Below are positions 53,432 to 62,687 of a stretch of 64,000 nt of DNA, piece after piece; position 1 is the first letter of the stretch, and every line of letters begins with the position of its first letter. The translations under genes and the position numbers were made by a program. The DNA comes from Pseudomonadales bacterium. GTDB lineage: Bacteria > Pseudomonadota > Gammaproteobacteria > Pseudomonadales > Azotimanducaceae. The notes beneath the pieces were generated by a model. The model worked only from the letters and a program-made list of their open reading frames with translations. It was not told the DNA's origin and did no database searches. The stretch is from positions 1 through 64,000 of the forward strand of contig JANQPF010000001.1 of NCBI GenBank assembly GCA_028285415.1, read 5' to 3'.

Positions 53432-54376
53432 ATGGAAATCATTCACGGCACCCACAACATCAAGCCGCGCCACCACGGCAACGTGATTACGCTCGGCAAC
53501 TTCGATGGCGTTCACCATGGCCATCAGACTTTGCTGCATCATCTGGACGCGAAGAGCAAAGAGCTCGACGTACCGAGCCTGCTGGTCACCTTCGAACCGC
53601 AGCCGCGTGAGTATTTCGCCGGCGCTGAGGTGCCGCCGCGGTTGACCCGTCTGCGGGAAAAAGCGGTGCTGCTCGCGCGCACCGGTCTCGACCGCCTGCT
53701 GCTCCTGCCGTTCAACGAGCGCACGGCCCACACGTCCGCGGAGTGGATAACGCGCAACCTGTTTCACGAGATGCTTGGCGCCCGCTACGTGGTGGTTGGA
53801 GACGATTTCCGTTTCGGCCGAAACCGCGAGGGTGATTACAACTTCATCAAGAGCGAAGGTGAGAAATACGGCTACGGCGTGAGCCACATGGGCACGCTGA
53901 CGCTGGCGGAAGAGCGCGTGAGCTCGAGTCTCGTGCGGGAGGCGCTCGCGCGGGGTGACTTCCGCCTGGCCGAGCAGCTGCTTGGTCACGAATATTTCAT
54001 CATGGGCCGCGTAGTGTACGGACGTCAGCTGGGCCGTCAGCTGGGCGTGCCGACGGCGAACATTCGTCTGCAGCGTTACAAAGCAGCCCTCGAGGGCGTT
54101 TATTGTGTGACGGTCGCGGGGATTGGCGACACACAGTACGAGGGCATCGCCAACATCGGCGTCAGGCCGACGGTAGATGGCAAGGAACCCCTGCTGGAAG
54201 TGCATGTCTTTGATTTTACGGGTAATTTGTACGGTGAGCTTCTGACCGTGACGTTCAAACACAAGCTGAGAGACGAGCAGGCGTTCGACGGGCTCGAGGC
54301 GCTGAAGGCGCAGATCGAGCAGGACATCCAGACCGCACGCAGCTGGTTTGCCGCTCAAGGTACTGCAAATGGTTAA
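53432..54376 (+). CDS. ribF: Bifunctional riboflavin kinase / FAD synthetase
   Basis: 314 residues. FAD synthetase domain (LGNFDGVHHGHQTLL, FRFGRNREGDYNFI, SSSLVREALARGDF) and riboflavin kinase domain (RQLGVPTANI, GIANIGVRPTV, EVHVFDFTGNLYGELL). In Pseudomonas-type genomes ileS follows ribF, but here lspA starts inside its last codons, so ileS is not in this operon. Confidence 0.97.
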   Translation: MEIIHGTHNIKPRHHGNVITLGNFDGVHHGHQTLLHHLDAKSKELDVPSLLVTFEPQPREYFAGAEVPPRLTRLREKAVLLARTGLDRLLLLPFNERTAHTSAEWITRNLFHEMLGARYVVVGDDFRFGRNREGDYNFIKSEGEKYGYGVSHMGTLTLAEERVSSSLVREALARGDFRLAEQLLGHEYFIMGRVVYGRQLGRQLGVPTANIRLQRYKAALEGVYCVTVAGIGDTQYEGIANIGVRPTVDGKEPLLEVHVFDFTGNLYGELLTVTFKHKLRDEQAFDGLEALKAQIEQDIQTARSWFAAQGTANG

Positions 54377-54848
54377 GTGGCTGGGGCTCGCCGGTCTGGT
54401 GGTGGCGTTCGACCAGATCACAAAGTACGTTGTCGTGATCTCGCTTGCTTACGATGAGCGGATACAGGTGCTACCTTTTTTTGCCTGGGTACGCTGGCAC
54501 AACGAAGGCGCTGCGTTTTCGTTCCTGGCTGGCGCCGGCGGCTGGCAGCGTTACTTTTTGATCTGCCTGGCAATCGGCTTTTCCGCATTCATCATTTACG
54601 AGCTCAAGCGCTTGCCGAAAGAAGACCGGCTGATGGGCTGCGTCTTTGGCCTCATTCTCGGCGGCGCCATCGGCAACCTGACTGACAGGTTAATGCACGG
54701 CTACGTGGTCGATTTCATCCTCTTTCACTACAACCATTACAGCTTTCCAGCCTTCAACGTCGCTGACTCCGCGCTCTTCTGCGGTGCCGCGCTCTGGATA
54801 CTGCTCATGATTCAAGACTATCGACAGGGAAAGACCACCCGTGCCTGA
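54369..54848 (+). CDS. lspA: Signal peptidase II
   Basis: 159 residues from the ATG at 54369, overlapping ribF by 8 bp. Four transmembrane helices. Catalytic Asp motifs: NLTDRLMHGYVVDFI and FNVADS. Processes prolipoproteins after diacylglyceryl addition. Overlaps fkpB by 8 bp at the other end. Confidence 0.97.
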   Translation: MVKWLGLAGLVVAFDQITKYVVVISLAYDERIQVLPFFAWVRWHNEGAAFSFLAGAGGWQRYFLICLAIGFSAFIIYELKRLPKEDRLMGCVFGLILGGAIGNLTDRLMHGYVVDFILFHYNHYSFPAFNVADSALFCGAALWILLMIQDYRQGKTTRA

Positions 54849-55314
54849 TCTCATTTCCTCCGAAAGCGCACTGCGGATCGGCGCGGACACCCGTGTAACG
54901 CTGCACTTTTCCCTGATCCTTCCCGGCGGCGAGGAAATCGACACCACGCGCAATGGCGATCCGGCGTCGTTTGTGATGGGCGACGGCAGTCTGCTGCCTG
55001 GCTTCGAGACAGCGCTGGTTGGTCTCAAGGCGGGTGATGCGGAGCAGATTCTTCTGCCGGCAGCGGAGGCTTTCGGCGAGCACAACCCGGCGAACGTGCA
55101 GATCATACGCCGCGAGCGATTTGCGGATCTCGATCTCGAAGAGGGGCTGGTCGTCTCCTTTGCCGCACCGGATGGCGAGCTTCCCGGCGTGGTGGTTGCG
55201 CTTTTCGAGGACACAGTGAAGGTCGACTTCAACCACCCTTTGAGCGGCACGGACATCACGTTTGATGTCGCCATCATCAACGTGGAGCCCGCGCAGGCTT
55301 CAGCGGCAAACTAG
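54841..55314 (+). CDS. fkpB: FKBP-type peptidyl-prolyl isomerase (SlpA/FkpB)
   Basis: 157 residues. FKBP domain with GDGSLLPGFETALVGLKAGD, then the inserted flap of SlyD/FkpB-type FKBPs and the NHPLSGTDITFDV segment. In Pseudomonas-type genomes ispH follows it; here ispH is absent and the stop lies inside the convergent fimT-like gene, overlapping by 15 bp. Confidence 0.94.
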   Translation: MPDLISSESALRIGADTRVTLHFSLILPGGEEIDTTRNGDPASFVMGDGSLLPGFETALVGLKAGDAEQILLPAAEAFGEHNPANVQIIRRERFADLDLEEGLVVSFAAPDGELPGVVVALFEDTVKVDFNHPLSGTDITFDVAIINVEPAQASAAN

Positions 55315-55872
55315 CGGCGCGCCCTGCGCATCCTCGTGGATGCCGTCTTGATCGCTATCCCGCGAGCCGTACATCCGACCGGCTGCGTTCAGCACGAGCT
55401 GTCGCGCCCAGCGCAGATCACCGTTGGCAGGGCAATATCTGAAGTGGCCGTTCTGCCAGTCGGTCAAACCCCGCGGCGTGAATACGAGATAGCTCCGGTT
55501 ACGGAACGATCGCCAGCTGACTGAGCCGTGATCAAAGCCGGGTAGGGCGGCCACCCGAGGTTCGTCAGCGTCGCGCCGGCGATTGCGGTTGAGATCGGCA
55601 AAGATCAGCATGCCGTCAGCCCAGCGGTCCCGCCGCCCACACTGCTCCCCAGCGGCGGGACAGACGACCACACGGTGATTGAGCGTAACGGCGGCGTGAC
55701 GGGCGGTATTGATTGCGCTGCGCAATGCCAACATCGTTGCGTCAGCGTTCTGACGCTTGATCCAATCGCCAGCATCGAAGATGGCAAAGCGGGTCAGCAG
55801 CACGACGATACCGATGACAACGAGCATCTCGATCAGGCTGACACCGGTGGTCGTCCGGTCAGAAGAAACCAT
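55300..55872 (-). CDS. FimT/GspH-type pseudopilin
   Basis: 190 residues. Prepilin motif TTTGVSLIEMLVVIGI (cleavage before Val), with the usual Glu5. GspH/FimT C-terminal domain with paired Cys (VVCPAAGEQCG) and ends PLVCR. In P. aeruginosa fimT opens a minor pilin operon (fimU, pilVWXY1, pilE); here no other pilin follows, because the gene abuts fkpB. It follows pilR by 62 bp on the same strand. Confidence 0.88.
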   Translation of the reverse strand: MVSSDRTTTGVSLIEMLVVIGIVVLLTRFAIFDAGDWIKRQNADATMLALRSAINTARHAAVTLNHRVVVCPAAGEQCGRRDRWADGMLIFADLNRNRRRDADEPRVAALPGFDHGSVSWRSFRNRSYLVFTPRGLTDWQNGHFRYCPANGDLRWARQLVLNAAGRMYGSRDSDQDGIHEDAQGAPLVCR

Positions 55873-55934
55873 GGCCCCAGCATGCGACGCTCACATGCAG
55901 GGGGCGATGGCAGATGACGCTTTGTGCTGTGCGC

Positions 55935-57329
55935 TTATTCCAGCTCGAGCTTCTTGAGCTTGTAGCGCAGCGCGCGAAAGGTGATCCCAAGTTCTTTTGC
56001 CGCTGCGGTTTTATTCCAGCGTGTCGCGTCCAGAGCCCGGGTGATCAGCTGACGCTCGATGTCTTCAAGGTATTCTTCGAGACTCACGCCGGACGGCAGA
56101 CGTAGCTCGGTTTCCTCGGCCGCAGCGGGTGCAGCAGCACTCTGCGGCTCGTCAGCATCGGGTGGCGGTGCTGCGCGCACGGGCGTGGCTTCCTGCAGCT
56201 GTAAATCGTCAGGGCTGATTTCGTCGTTCTCGCAGAGCGTGAACGCGCGCTCCAGGATGTTCTCGAGCTCACGGACGTTGCCTGGAAAACTGTAAGTCTG
56301 CAGCACTTCCATGGCCCCGGACGATACGTTCGGCACGCTGCCGCCGTATTCTCGTGCCAGGCGCTCGAGGGATGCGGCGGCCAGGTCGGGAATGTCCTCG
56401 AGGTGCTCACGCAAGCTCGGCATGCGCAGTTCAATGACGTTCAGACGATAGTAGAGGTCCTGGCGGAAGCGGCCGGCGGCTACCTCTTCGACCAGATCTT
56501 TGTGGGTGGCGGAGAGCACCCTGACGTCGGTGACATCCTCGCTCTGCGAGCCCACGGGTCGTACCGCTTTTTCCTGGATGGCGCGCAGCAGCTTAACCTG
56601 CATGGTCAGAGGCAGATCGGCGACCTCGTCGAGAAACAGCGTGCCTCCGCCGGCCGCCTGAAAGAGACCCTCTTTATCGCCAACCGCGCCGGTGAAGCTG
56701 CCTTTGACGTGTCCGAAAAACTCGCTTTCCATGAGCTCTGAAGGGATTGCGCCGCAGTTGACCGGCACAAACGGACCGGAGCCGCGCGGGCCGAGCGCGT
56801 GAATCAGGCGGGCGGCCACCTCTTTACCGGAGCCGGACTCACCGCTGATGTAAATGGGTGCCTGACTGCGCGACAGCTTGTTGATCTGTGCGCGCAGCTG
56901 CGCCATGGCATCGGAATTGCCCAGGAGATTGTTGTTCGTATTGTTGCTCGACGTGTCGAGCTCGCTGACTTTGAGCGCGGTTTCGACGAGGCTTCGCAGC
57001 TGCTCTAGATCAATCGGCTTCTGTAGAAAGTCGAAGGCGCCCGCTTTCAGCGCGCCGATGGCGGTGTCCATCGAGCCGAATGCGGTGATCATGGCCACCG
57101 GCAGCTGCGGGTGGTTGGCGTTGATATGTTCAACCAGCTGCAGACCATTCCCGTCCGGCAGGTGCATGTCTGTCAAACAGAGATCAAACGACTCCGAGCC
57201 CAGCAGTGCCATTGCGCTCGTCAGATCTGCCGCGGTTACCGTCTCCAGCTTCATGCGGCCGAGCGTTATCTCCAGGAGCTCGCGGATATCCGGCTCGTCG
57301 TCGACGATGAGGGTGCGTTTATTGGTCAT
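55935..57329 (-). CDS. pilR: NtrC-family response regulator PilR
   Basis: 464 residues. Receiver domain with phosphoacceptor in LCLTDMHLPDGNG, central AAA+ domain with Walker A GESGSGKE, GAFTGA loop (here GSFTGAVGDKEG), Walker B GGTLFLDEVADLP, and a C-terminal Fis-type HTH (AAKELGITFRALRYKLKKLEL). Activates sigma-54 promoters such as pilA. The upstream pilS is its cognate sensor. Confidence 0.95.
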   Translation of the reverse strand: MTNKRTLIVDDEPDIRELLEITLGRMKLETVTAADLTSAMALLGSESFDLCLTDMHLPDGNGLQLVEHINANHPQLPVAMITAFGSMDTAIGALKAGAFDFLQKPIDLEQLRSLVETALKVSELDTSSNNTNNNLLGNSDAMAQLRAQINKLSRSQAPIYISGESGSGKEVAARLIHALGPRGSGPFVPVNCGAIPSELMESEFFGHVKGSFTGAVGDKEGLFQAAGGGTLFLDEVADLPLTMQVKLLRAIQEKAVRPVGSQSEDVTDVRVLSATHKDLVEEVAAGRFRQDLYYRLNVIELRMPSLREHLEDIPDLAAASLERLAREYGGSVPNVSSGAMEVLQTYSFPGNVRELENILERAFTLCENDEISPDDLQLQEATPVRAAPPPDADEPQSAAAPAAAEETELRLPSGVSLEEYLEDIERQLITRALDATRWNKTAAAKELGITFRALRYKLKKLELE

Positions 57330-57377
57330 GGCTCGAGCGCTCCAATGTCTTTATCCACGATAGCTCATGTTCGCTCG

Positions 57378-59045
57378 TCACGCTGTGATGCGGTCCGGAT
57401 GTGCAAACAAAATTCTGAAACAGCTGCCGCCCTCAGCGTCGCGAAAGTAGCTGAGCTGGGCCTGGTTTGATTCACACAGCTCCCGTGACAGATACAGTCC
57501 CAGACCGGTGCCTTTGAGCGCGGTGGTGGAGAACGGTTGAAAGAGCTTTTCTTCCTGTTCGGGATCGACGCCGCGACCTTTGTCGATGACGTTGAGATAG
57601 GGGCGGTCTGAGCCAGGATCGACGCCGCCTTCCAGGCGCACGTAGGGCCCGGCATCGTTTTCTTCGGAATAGCGAATCCCGTTGTCTACCAGGTTGGTCA
57701 ACGCCTGGTTGAGCTGGTTCGGGTCGACGCGTATGTCCGTTTCCTCCGGATCCACCTGCACGCTGATTTGCGCTTCCGGTCGCGACTGCACGAATTCGCC
57801 AGTGAACTCTCTGAGATGCTGCAGCAGGTTCACGCGAGTCGGATCCGGCGTCCGGCGGCGGGACATTTCCAGCACGTTTTCGACGACGCCGTTCATGCGC
57901 AGGCAGTGATTGATGATGATGTCGGTCAGGCGCTGATCAGGCGGCTGCAACTCTTCGGACTCCTTGAGGAGCTGTGCCGCGTGACTGATTGCGCCCAGCG
58001 GATTGCGGACCTCGTGGGCAATGCTCGCGGACAGACGGCCAAGCTCAGCGAGTTTCAGCTGTTGCGCCTGCTGCTGCACTTCACCGGTGTCCTCAAGAAA
58101 AATGGTGATGTCACCGTGAGCCTCACGCAGCCGTACGGCTGAAAAGTTCGCGCGAATCTCGGGCGTGTGTGGCGTGACTTGAAACGGCGGCGCGCGCAGG
58201 CTCGTGTCGTCACGCCATTCGTCCAGCACACCCTGCAACGTCGTCGGCAGATGGGTGAGATCCGCGCTCGCCTGGGCACCGATGAGCGCGCGGGCAGACT
58301 GGTTGTGCATGCGCACGACGTTGTTTTGATCGACGACGATGATGCCCGTGCGCATGCGCTGGATGATCATGCGATTCAACCGCTCGAGATCGGCAAGCTC
58401 CATCGCCTGGGTGAGCGTGCGGATGTCGTTGTTGCGGATGCGGTTGGAGAGGCTCTGGATCGACAGTGATGCCGTGAAGTAAATCAGCCCGAAGATGCCG
58501 GCCTGGAAGAAGTCGTAGCCTGACTCCGGTACGGAGATGGCGAGGTAGAACTCTTCGTAAAGGAGCGCAATGCTCGCCGTGGCCGCGACGAGCGTGGCGC
58601 GCCGCCCCGTGATGATAATGGCGCCGGTGACAACGGTGATGAGCATGAGCGCGGCGATGCCGCTGCCAATACCGCCGGAGGTGTACATGAGAAATGCCAG
58701 CGCCGTGACGTCAAAAAGCGCAAGGCCGAGGCTCATGTATTGTCGGCTCAGCCACTTGATGGGGAGCAGCTGTGACGCCACGGTCGCGGCGATGTTGATC
58801 AGGGTGTACGCCATGGTGCCCCACCAGAAGAGGGTGGCGTCGAGAGAGCCGAGGCGGGTTGACAGAATGTCCTGCTCAAAAGCGACCAGGAGCGCAAATC
58901 CTACAAACACCCGGTAGTAGTTGAATATGCGCAGGAGCCCGACCGACAGATCCGAGCGGCGCCGCTCGATCTCGGCGATGATTTCCGCGCTCTGGGTGGT
59001 GGTGCCGGCTGCCTCGGGCGGGATGGACTCGGCGGGGCTGTCCAT
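57378..59045 (-). CDS. pilS: Sensor histidine kinase PilS
   Basis: 555 residues from ATG 59045 (a TTG two codons earlier is possible). About six N-terminal transmembrane segments, then a PAS-like region, the His box SIAHEVRNPLGAISHAAQLL and N, G boxes (NQALTNLVDNGIRYS, DKGRGVDPE, TGLGLYLSRELCE). Partner of PilR; senses pilin levels in Pseudomonas. Gap to pilR 48 bp. Confidence 0.94.
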   Translation of the reverse strand: MDSPAESIPPEAAGTTTQSAEIIAEIERRRSDLSVGLLRIFNYYRVFVGFALLVAFEQDILSTRLGSLDATLFWWGTMAYTLINIAATVASQLLPIKWLSRQYMSLGLALFDVTALAFLMYTSGGIGSGIAALMLITVVTGAIIITGRRATLVAATASIALLYEEFYLAISVPESGYDFFQAGIFGLIYFTASLSIQSLSNRIRNNDIRTLTQAMELADLERLNRMIIQRMRTGIIVVDQNNVVRMHNQSARALIGAQASADLTHLPTTLQGVLDEWRDDTSLRAPPFQVTPHTPEIRANFSAVRLREAHGDITIFLEDTGEVQQQAQQLKLAELGRLSASIAHEVRNPLGAISHAAQLLKESEELQPPDQRLTDIIINHCLRMNGVVENVLEMSRRRTPDPTRVNLLQHLREFTGEFVQSRPEAQISVQVDPEETDIRVDPNQLNQALTNLVDNGIRYSEENDAGPYVRLEGGVDPGSDRPYLNVIDKGRGVDPEQEEKLFQPFSTTALKGTGLGLYLSRELCESNQAQLSYFRDAEGGSCFRILFAHPDRITA

Positions 59046-59061
59046 GCTCAATCGGCTTCTC

Positions 59062-60081
59062 TCAGCCTACGAACGGCAGCCAGCTGAACCAGCCTTTGCG
59101 CTTCGGCTTCTCTTCTTCCGGTTGCGGTGGGACCTCGGGTGGGACAAAACCGTCGGGGTGTTTGATGCGTATCGGCGGGGGCACGTCGGGCCTGTCGAGC
59201 AGGCCCAGGGTCATGACGTTCGTCCATGAGCGGTCGCGGTTGCGGATACGCTCGGCCAGGATCAAGTTACCGTCTTCGTCGAACGCCGGGTAATTCGGAT
59301 AGTTGAGCGCAAGCACCCGCAAGGCGTTGTTCGCTTCGTCTTCGAGGCCCAGCTTGTAGTTGGCTTCGACCAGCACCACCAGCGCTTCCGGGGTTGCCTC
59401 AGCCTGGGGATAGTTCTCGAGGATGAAGCGGGCGCGATTGGCGGCGGCAACGAAGGCGCTGCGCCGCATGTAATAGTCGGCCACGGCCAGCTCTGAACGG
59501 GCGAGGGTATTGCGCAGGTGAATCATGCGCTGGCGGGTATCGGGCACGTAGGGACTTTCCGGGTAGCGCGCCAGGAGCTGGGCGAAGTCCGCGTAGGCTG
59601 CGCGTACGGGGGCCATGTCCCGTTTGGATCCGTCCGTTTCGAACAATCGGTCCATGATGCCGTCGTTCATGCCGAACGACGAAAGTCCCTTGATGTAGAA
59701 GGCATAGTCGATGTTCGAGTGCTGGGGGTGTAGACGGATGAACCGCTCGGCCGCGGCAATGGCGCCTTCCAGGTCAAACGACATATAGCGTGCGTAAATG
59801 AGCTCGAGCTGTGCCTGCTCGGCGTAGCGGCCGAAGGGAAAGCGCGCTTCCAACGTCTCCAACGTGCCGATCGCCTGGGAGTAGTTGCCCGAGCGCAGCA
59901 GTCGCTGGGCGTCGCGATAGAGCTTCTGCTCCGAGGTTTCGATTTCCTCAACCTCTTTGTCGTCGTCGCCGAAAAATGGCATCCAGCTGCAGCCGCCGAG
60001 CGTCAACGACAGGCTCAGGACGCAGAGATACAGAAGCACCGAAGGACGGCGCGCAGATGCGGTCGAGTGAATCCGGCTCAA
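59062..60081 (-). CDS. bamD: Outer membrane assembly lipoprotein BamD
   Basis: 339 residues, TTG start because no ATG precedes the lipobox. Lipobox LGGC. TPR units from about residue 55 (LYRDAQRLLRSGNYSQAI, ARFPFGRYAEQAQLELIYA, HPQHSNIDYAFYIKGL), typical of BamD. A proline-rich C-terminal tail beyond the TPRs makes it longer than the E. coli protein (245). Divergent from rluD. Confidence 0.95.
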   Translation of the reverse strand: MSRIHSTASARRPSVLLYLCVLSLSLTLGGCSWMPFFGDDDKEVEEIETSEQKLYRDAQRLLRSGNYSQAIGTLETLEARFPFGRYAEQAQLELIYARYMSFDLEGAIAAAERFIRLHPQHSNIDYAFYIKGLSSFGMNDGIMDRLFETDGSKRDMAPVRAAYADFAQLLARYPESPYVPDTRQRMIHLRNTLARSELAVADYYMRRSAFVAAANRARFILENYPQAEATPEALVVLVEANYKLGLEDEANNALRVLALNYPNYPAFDEDGNLILAERIRNRDRSWTNVMTLGLLDRPDVPPPIRIKHPDGFVPPEVPPQPEEEKPKRKGWFSWLPFVG

Positions 60082-60146
60082 AATTTGGCCACGCTTTAGG
60101 ATTACGATGGCGCTATTCTTTACAAATTCGTTTCTGTTGCAACCGC

Positions 60147-61094
60147 ATGAACTCCATTGAGCAGGACGCCGTCGTGCCGGCTGAGTATGCCGGCGAGCGG
60201 CTCGACTGGATCGCAGCGCAGCTCTTTGCCGATTACAGCCGCGCTCAGCTCACGCGCTGGATCAGCGCAGGCGAGCTGACGGTGGACGGCCGCGAGATGA
60301 AACCAAGGACCAGGCTCGTGGGTGGCGAAACGTTGAGCCTCGTCGCTGAAGCGCCGCTGCGTGAGTCCTGGGACGATGCCGAGGCGCTGTCGCTCAACCT
60401 GCTTTTCGAGGATGAGCACGTGCTGGTCCTCGACAAACCCGCCGGTCTTGTTGTCCATCCCGGTGCCGGCAATCCATCGGGTACGCTGGTCAACGGCCTG
60501 CTGCATCACCGCTCGGAGCTTGCGCATCTGCCGCGCGCGGGTGTCGTACACCGTCTCGACAAAGATACGAGCGGGGTCATGGTCGTTGCGGCGAGTCAGC
60601 CCGGGTTGCAGGCGCTGACCAGAATGATTGCCAACCGCGAATTCGAGCGCATCTACGTTGCCGTGTGTGAAGGCAGGATGGTGGCTGGTAAGGATATCGA
60701 TGCGCCGATTGGCCGCGATCCCCACGTGCGCACCCGCCAGGCGGTGCGCGATGATGGCAAACCGGCACTCACGGAGGTGCGCGTGCGCGAGCGTTACCGG
60801 GCCCACACGCTCATCGAAGCTAAGCTGCATACCGGCCGCACTCATCAGATCCGCGTCCACATGCAGTCTATTGGCTATCCGCTGGTGGGCGACCGCCGCT
60901 ATGGCGCGCGGGGTAAGGTGCCAACCGGCGCCGAACCCGAGCTCATAGAGCGCCTGCACCAGTTTCCGCGTCAGGCGTTGCACGCTGAAGCGCTTGGCTT
61001 TGTGCACCCCGTGGCCGGGGAATGGCTGGATTTCCAGGCGCCCTGGCCGGCCGACTTCAGCGATCTGGTCGATGCGTTGCGTGACGATGCCTGA
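60147..61094 (+). CDS. rluD: 23S rRNA pseudouridine synthase D
   Basis: 315 residues from ATG 60147. N-terminal S4 domain (ERLDWIAAQLFADYSRAQLTRWI), catalytic motif HRLDKDTSG (Asp138), and KLHTGRTHQIRVHM. Modifies U1911, U1915 and U1917. The stop overlaps the pgeF start by 8 bp; the two are co-translated. Confidence 0.96.
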   Translation: MNSIEQDAVVPAEYAGERLDWIAAQLFADYSRAQLTRWISAGELTVDGREMKPRTRLVGGETLSLVAEAPLRESWDDAEALSLNLLFEDEHVLVLDKPAGLVVHPGAGNPSGTLVNGLLHHRSELAHLPRAGVVHRLDKDTSGVMVVAASQPGLQALTRMIANREFERIYVAVCEGRMVAGKDIDAPIGRDPHVRTRQAVRDDGKPALTEVRVRERYRAHTLIEAKLHTGRTHQIRVHMQSIGYPLVGDRRYGARGKVPTGAEPELIERLHQFPRQALHAEALGFVHPVAGEWLDFQAPWPADFSDLVDALRDDA

Positions 61095-61842
61095 AGCAAC
61101 GATAGGGTGGCTTGCCGCAGACTGGCCCTGTCCGACGGGGCTGATCACCGGCTGCACGACGCGCCATGGAGGGTTCAGCCAGGGTGTCTGGCAAAGCAAC
61201 AATCTGGCACTGCACGTGGGCGACGATGCGGCAACCGTACGACGCAATCGGGAAGCGTTGCAGGCGCGGCTGCATGCCGGTGCCATTCAATGGCTGAGTC
61301 AGGTGCATGGTACGCAGGTCGTTCGGGCGTCGTCGGCGACTGCCTTCGATGCGCCGGAAGCGGATGCGGTATGGACCGATGCGCGCGGCGTTGCGCTAGC
61401 GATCATGACCGCCGACTGCGTGCCGATTGTGATCGCGGATGCGGATGGGGACGTGATCGGCGCCGCGCACGCCGGCTGGCAGGGACTGCGCGATGGGGTC
61501 CTCAGTCGGCTTCTGTCTGCGATGCCCGCACCCAACGATCGCCTGTCTGCGTGGCTCGGGCCAGCCATCAGCGGGCGCTGCTACGAAGTTGGTGAAGATG
61601 TCTGGTCCCAGTTTGCGGCGGAGCATGGCGATGCGCTCAGCGCACATCCGGATCAGGCGGAAAAACGTTACCTCGATCTGCCTGCGGTAGCGCGGGCGCA
61701 GCTCCTCGCGAGCGGCGTGCGCAGGGTTGCGTCGAGCGGGTGGTGCAGCTACGCCGACGAGCGATTCTACTCACATCGTCAGGCAGGTCATGTCGGTCAG
61801 GCGACCACCGGACGGATGGCTACGCTGATCATGCGGCGCTGA
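61087..61842 (+). CDS. pgeF: Peptidoglycan editing factor / laccase-domain purine nucleosidase-like (YfiH)
   Basis: 251 residues from ATG 61087 (MPEATIGWLAADWP). Zn-binding residues of the family are visible: QVHGTQV (His), TADCVPIV (Cys), GAAHAGWQG (His). Family members (YfiH/LACC1) are purine nucleoside-processing enzymes or peptidoglycan-editing factors. Overlaps rluD by 8 bp. Confidence 0.94.
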   Translation: MPEATIGWLAADWPCPTGLITGCTTRHGGFSQGVWQSNNLALHVGDDAATVRRNREALQARLHAGAIQWLSQVHGTQVVRASSATAFDAPEADAVWTDARGVALAIMTADCVPIVIADADGDVIGAAHAGWQGLRDGVLSRLLSAMPAPNDRLSAWLGPAISGRCYEVGEDVWSQFAAEHGDALSAHPDQAEKRYLDLPAVARAQLLASGVRRVASSGWCSYADERFYSHRQAGHVGQATTGRMATLIMRR

Positions 61843-61854
61843 AAGGTATTCGAA

Positions 61855-62337
61855 TCAGGATTCGCAGTTGGTGACGACGCCAGCTTGTGCCTCGGCAATG
61901 CGCGCCTGGCGCTCTTCTTCACCGAGCACGCGTGTCGTGCCGTTTTCCATGCGCACGCGAACGCGATCACGCACGGTGAGGTTTTCGAGCACGCGTCTCG
62001 CGGTGTCGCAGTTGTCCTCACGAATCTTCGCAACCTGAGCCTGGCGATCGGTTTCGGCGGTCTGCAGCTCGGTCAGCATCTCCTGTTGACGCTCGCTCAG
62101 TTCGGGCTGGCTCTGGGTGGCACCAGGAATACCCGGTGCTGCCGTTTCAACCGGACGCGTTTCGGTACGCGGCACGTTGCTGCGGCTGACGAGTTCAGCG
62201 TCTACGCCTCTGGGCTTGCGCTCGGAGTAGTTCACCACGCCTTCGGCATCCACCCAGCGGTACGTGTCTGCAAGCGCAGGGGTGGCCAGAGTAGAGGCGA
62301 GGGCAATGAGGATCGTTCTGATGGCTGGTTTGGTCAT
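61855..62337 (-). CDS. Exported DUF4124-domain protein
   Basis: 160 residues from ATG 62337 (MTKPAIRTILIALASTLATPALA signal peptide); the upstream in-frame leader is basic and not family-like. The DUF4124 region is DTYRWVDAEGVVNYSERKP, followed by a glutamine/glutamate-rich coiled-coil-like segment (SERQQEMLTELQTAETDRQAQVAKI) and CESes near the end. Function unknown. Convergent with pgeF. Confidence 0.85.
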   Translation of the reverse strand: MTKPAIRTILIALASTLATPALADTYRWVDAEGVVNYSERKPRGVDAELVSRSNVPRTETRPVETAAPGIPGATQSQPELSERQQEMLTELQTAETDRQAQVAKIREDNCDTARRVLENLTVRDRVRVRMENGTTRVLGEEERQARIAEAQAGVVTNCES

Positions 62338-62438
62338 CCCGGACTCGAACTGTTGTTTCGCATCGCTTTTCAGGATACCACACGTGCGACCGCGACGATT
62401 CGCAGGCCAAGCAAAATGGTACTTGTCTCTCAGTTTCA

Positions 62439-62467
62439 TTGACATACCGGCCCGATATCTCAAGAAT
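62439..62467 (+). promoter_or_regulatory. Predicted sigma-70 promoter upstream of ilvB
   Basis: TTGACA, 17 bp, then AAGAAT (four of six matches to the -10). The 62338-62687 gap otherwise holds no gene; a leader of about 215 nt would precede ilvB and could hold attenuation control, but I see no clear leader peptide. Confidence 0.55.
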
Positions 62468-62687
62468 ACCCCGCTCGATTTCCGCTGTGACGCGACAAAC
62501 GTCAGGAAATCAATAAGTTATCTGTCTTTCACATGCTCGCAGGGATGGTGCTACGGCGCGCCGGGAGGTCAATCGACCGGCACCGCGGCTGGCGGGGCAT
62601 CGCGTTGCGTTGACGACGCCGAAGCGATGGCATCGCTGCGACAGCACAGGGACATTCAAATCGGTTTTGCAGTAAAGGGGACCCACA

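Noticed and set aside
53021-54421. 466-codon minus-strand frame over ribF and murJ
   Set aside because: Antisense to two clear housekeeping genes with all motifs; composition is atypical.
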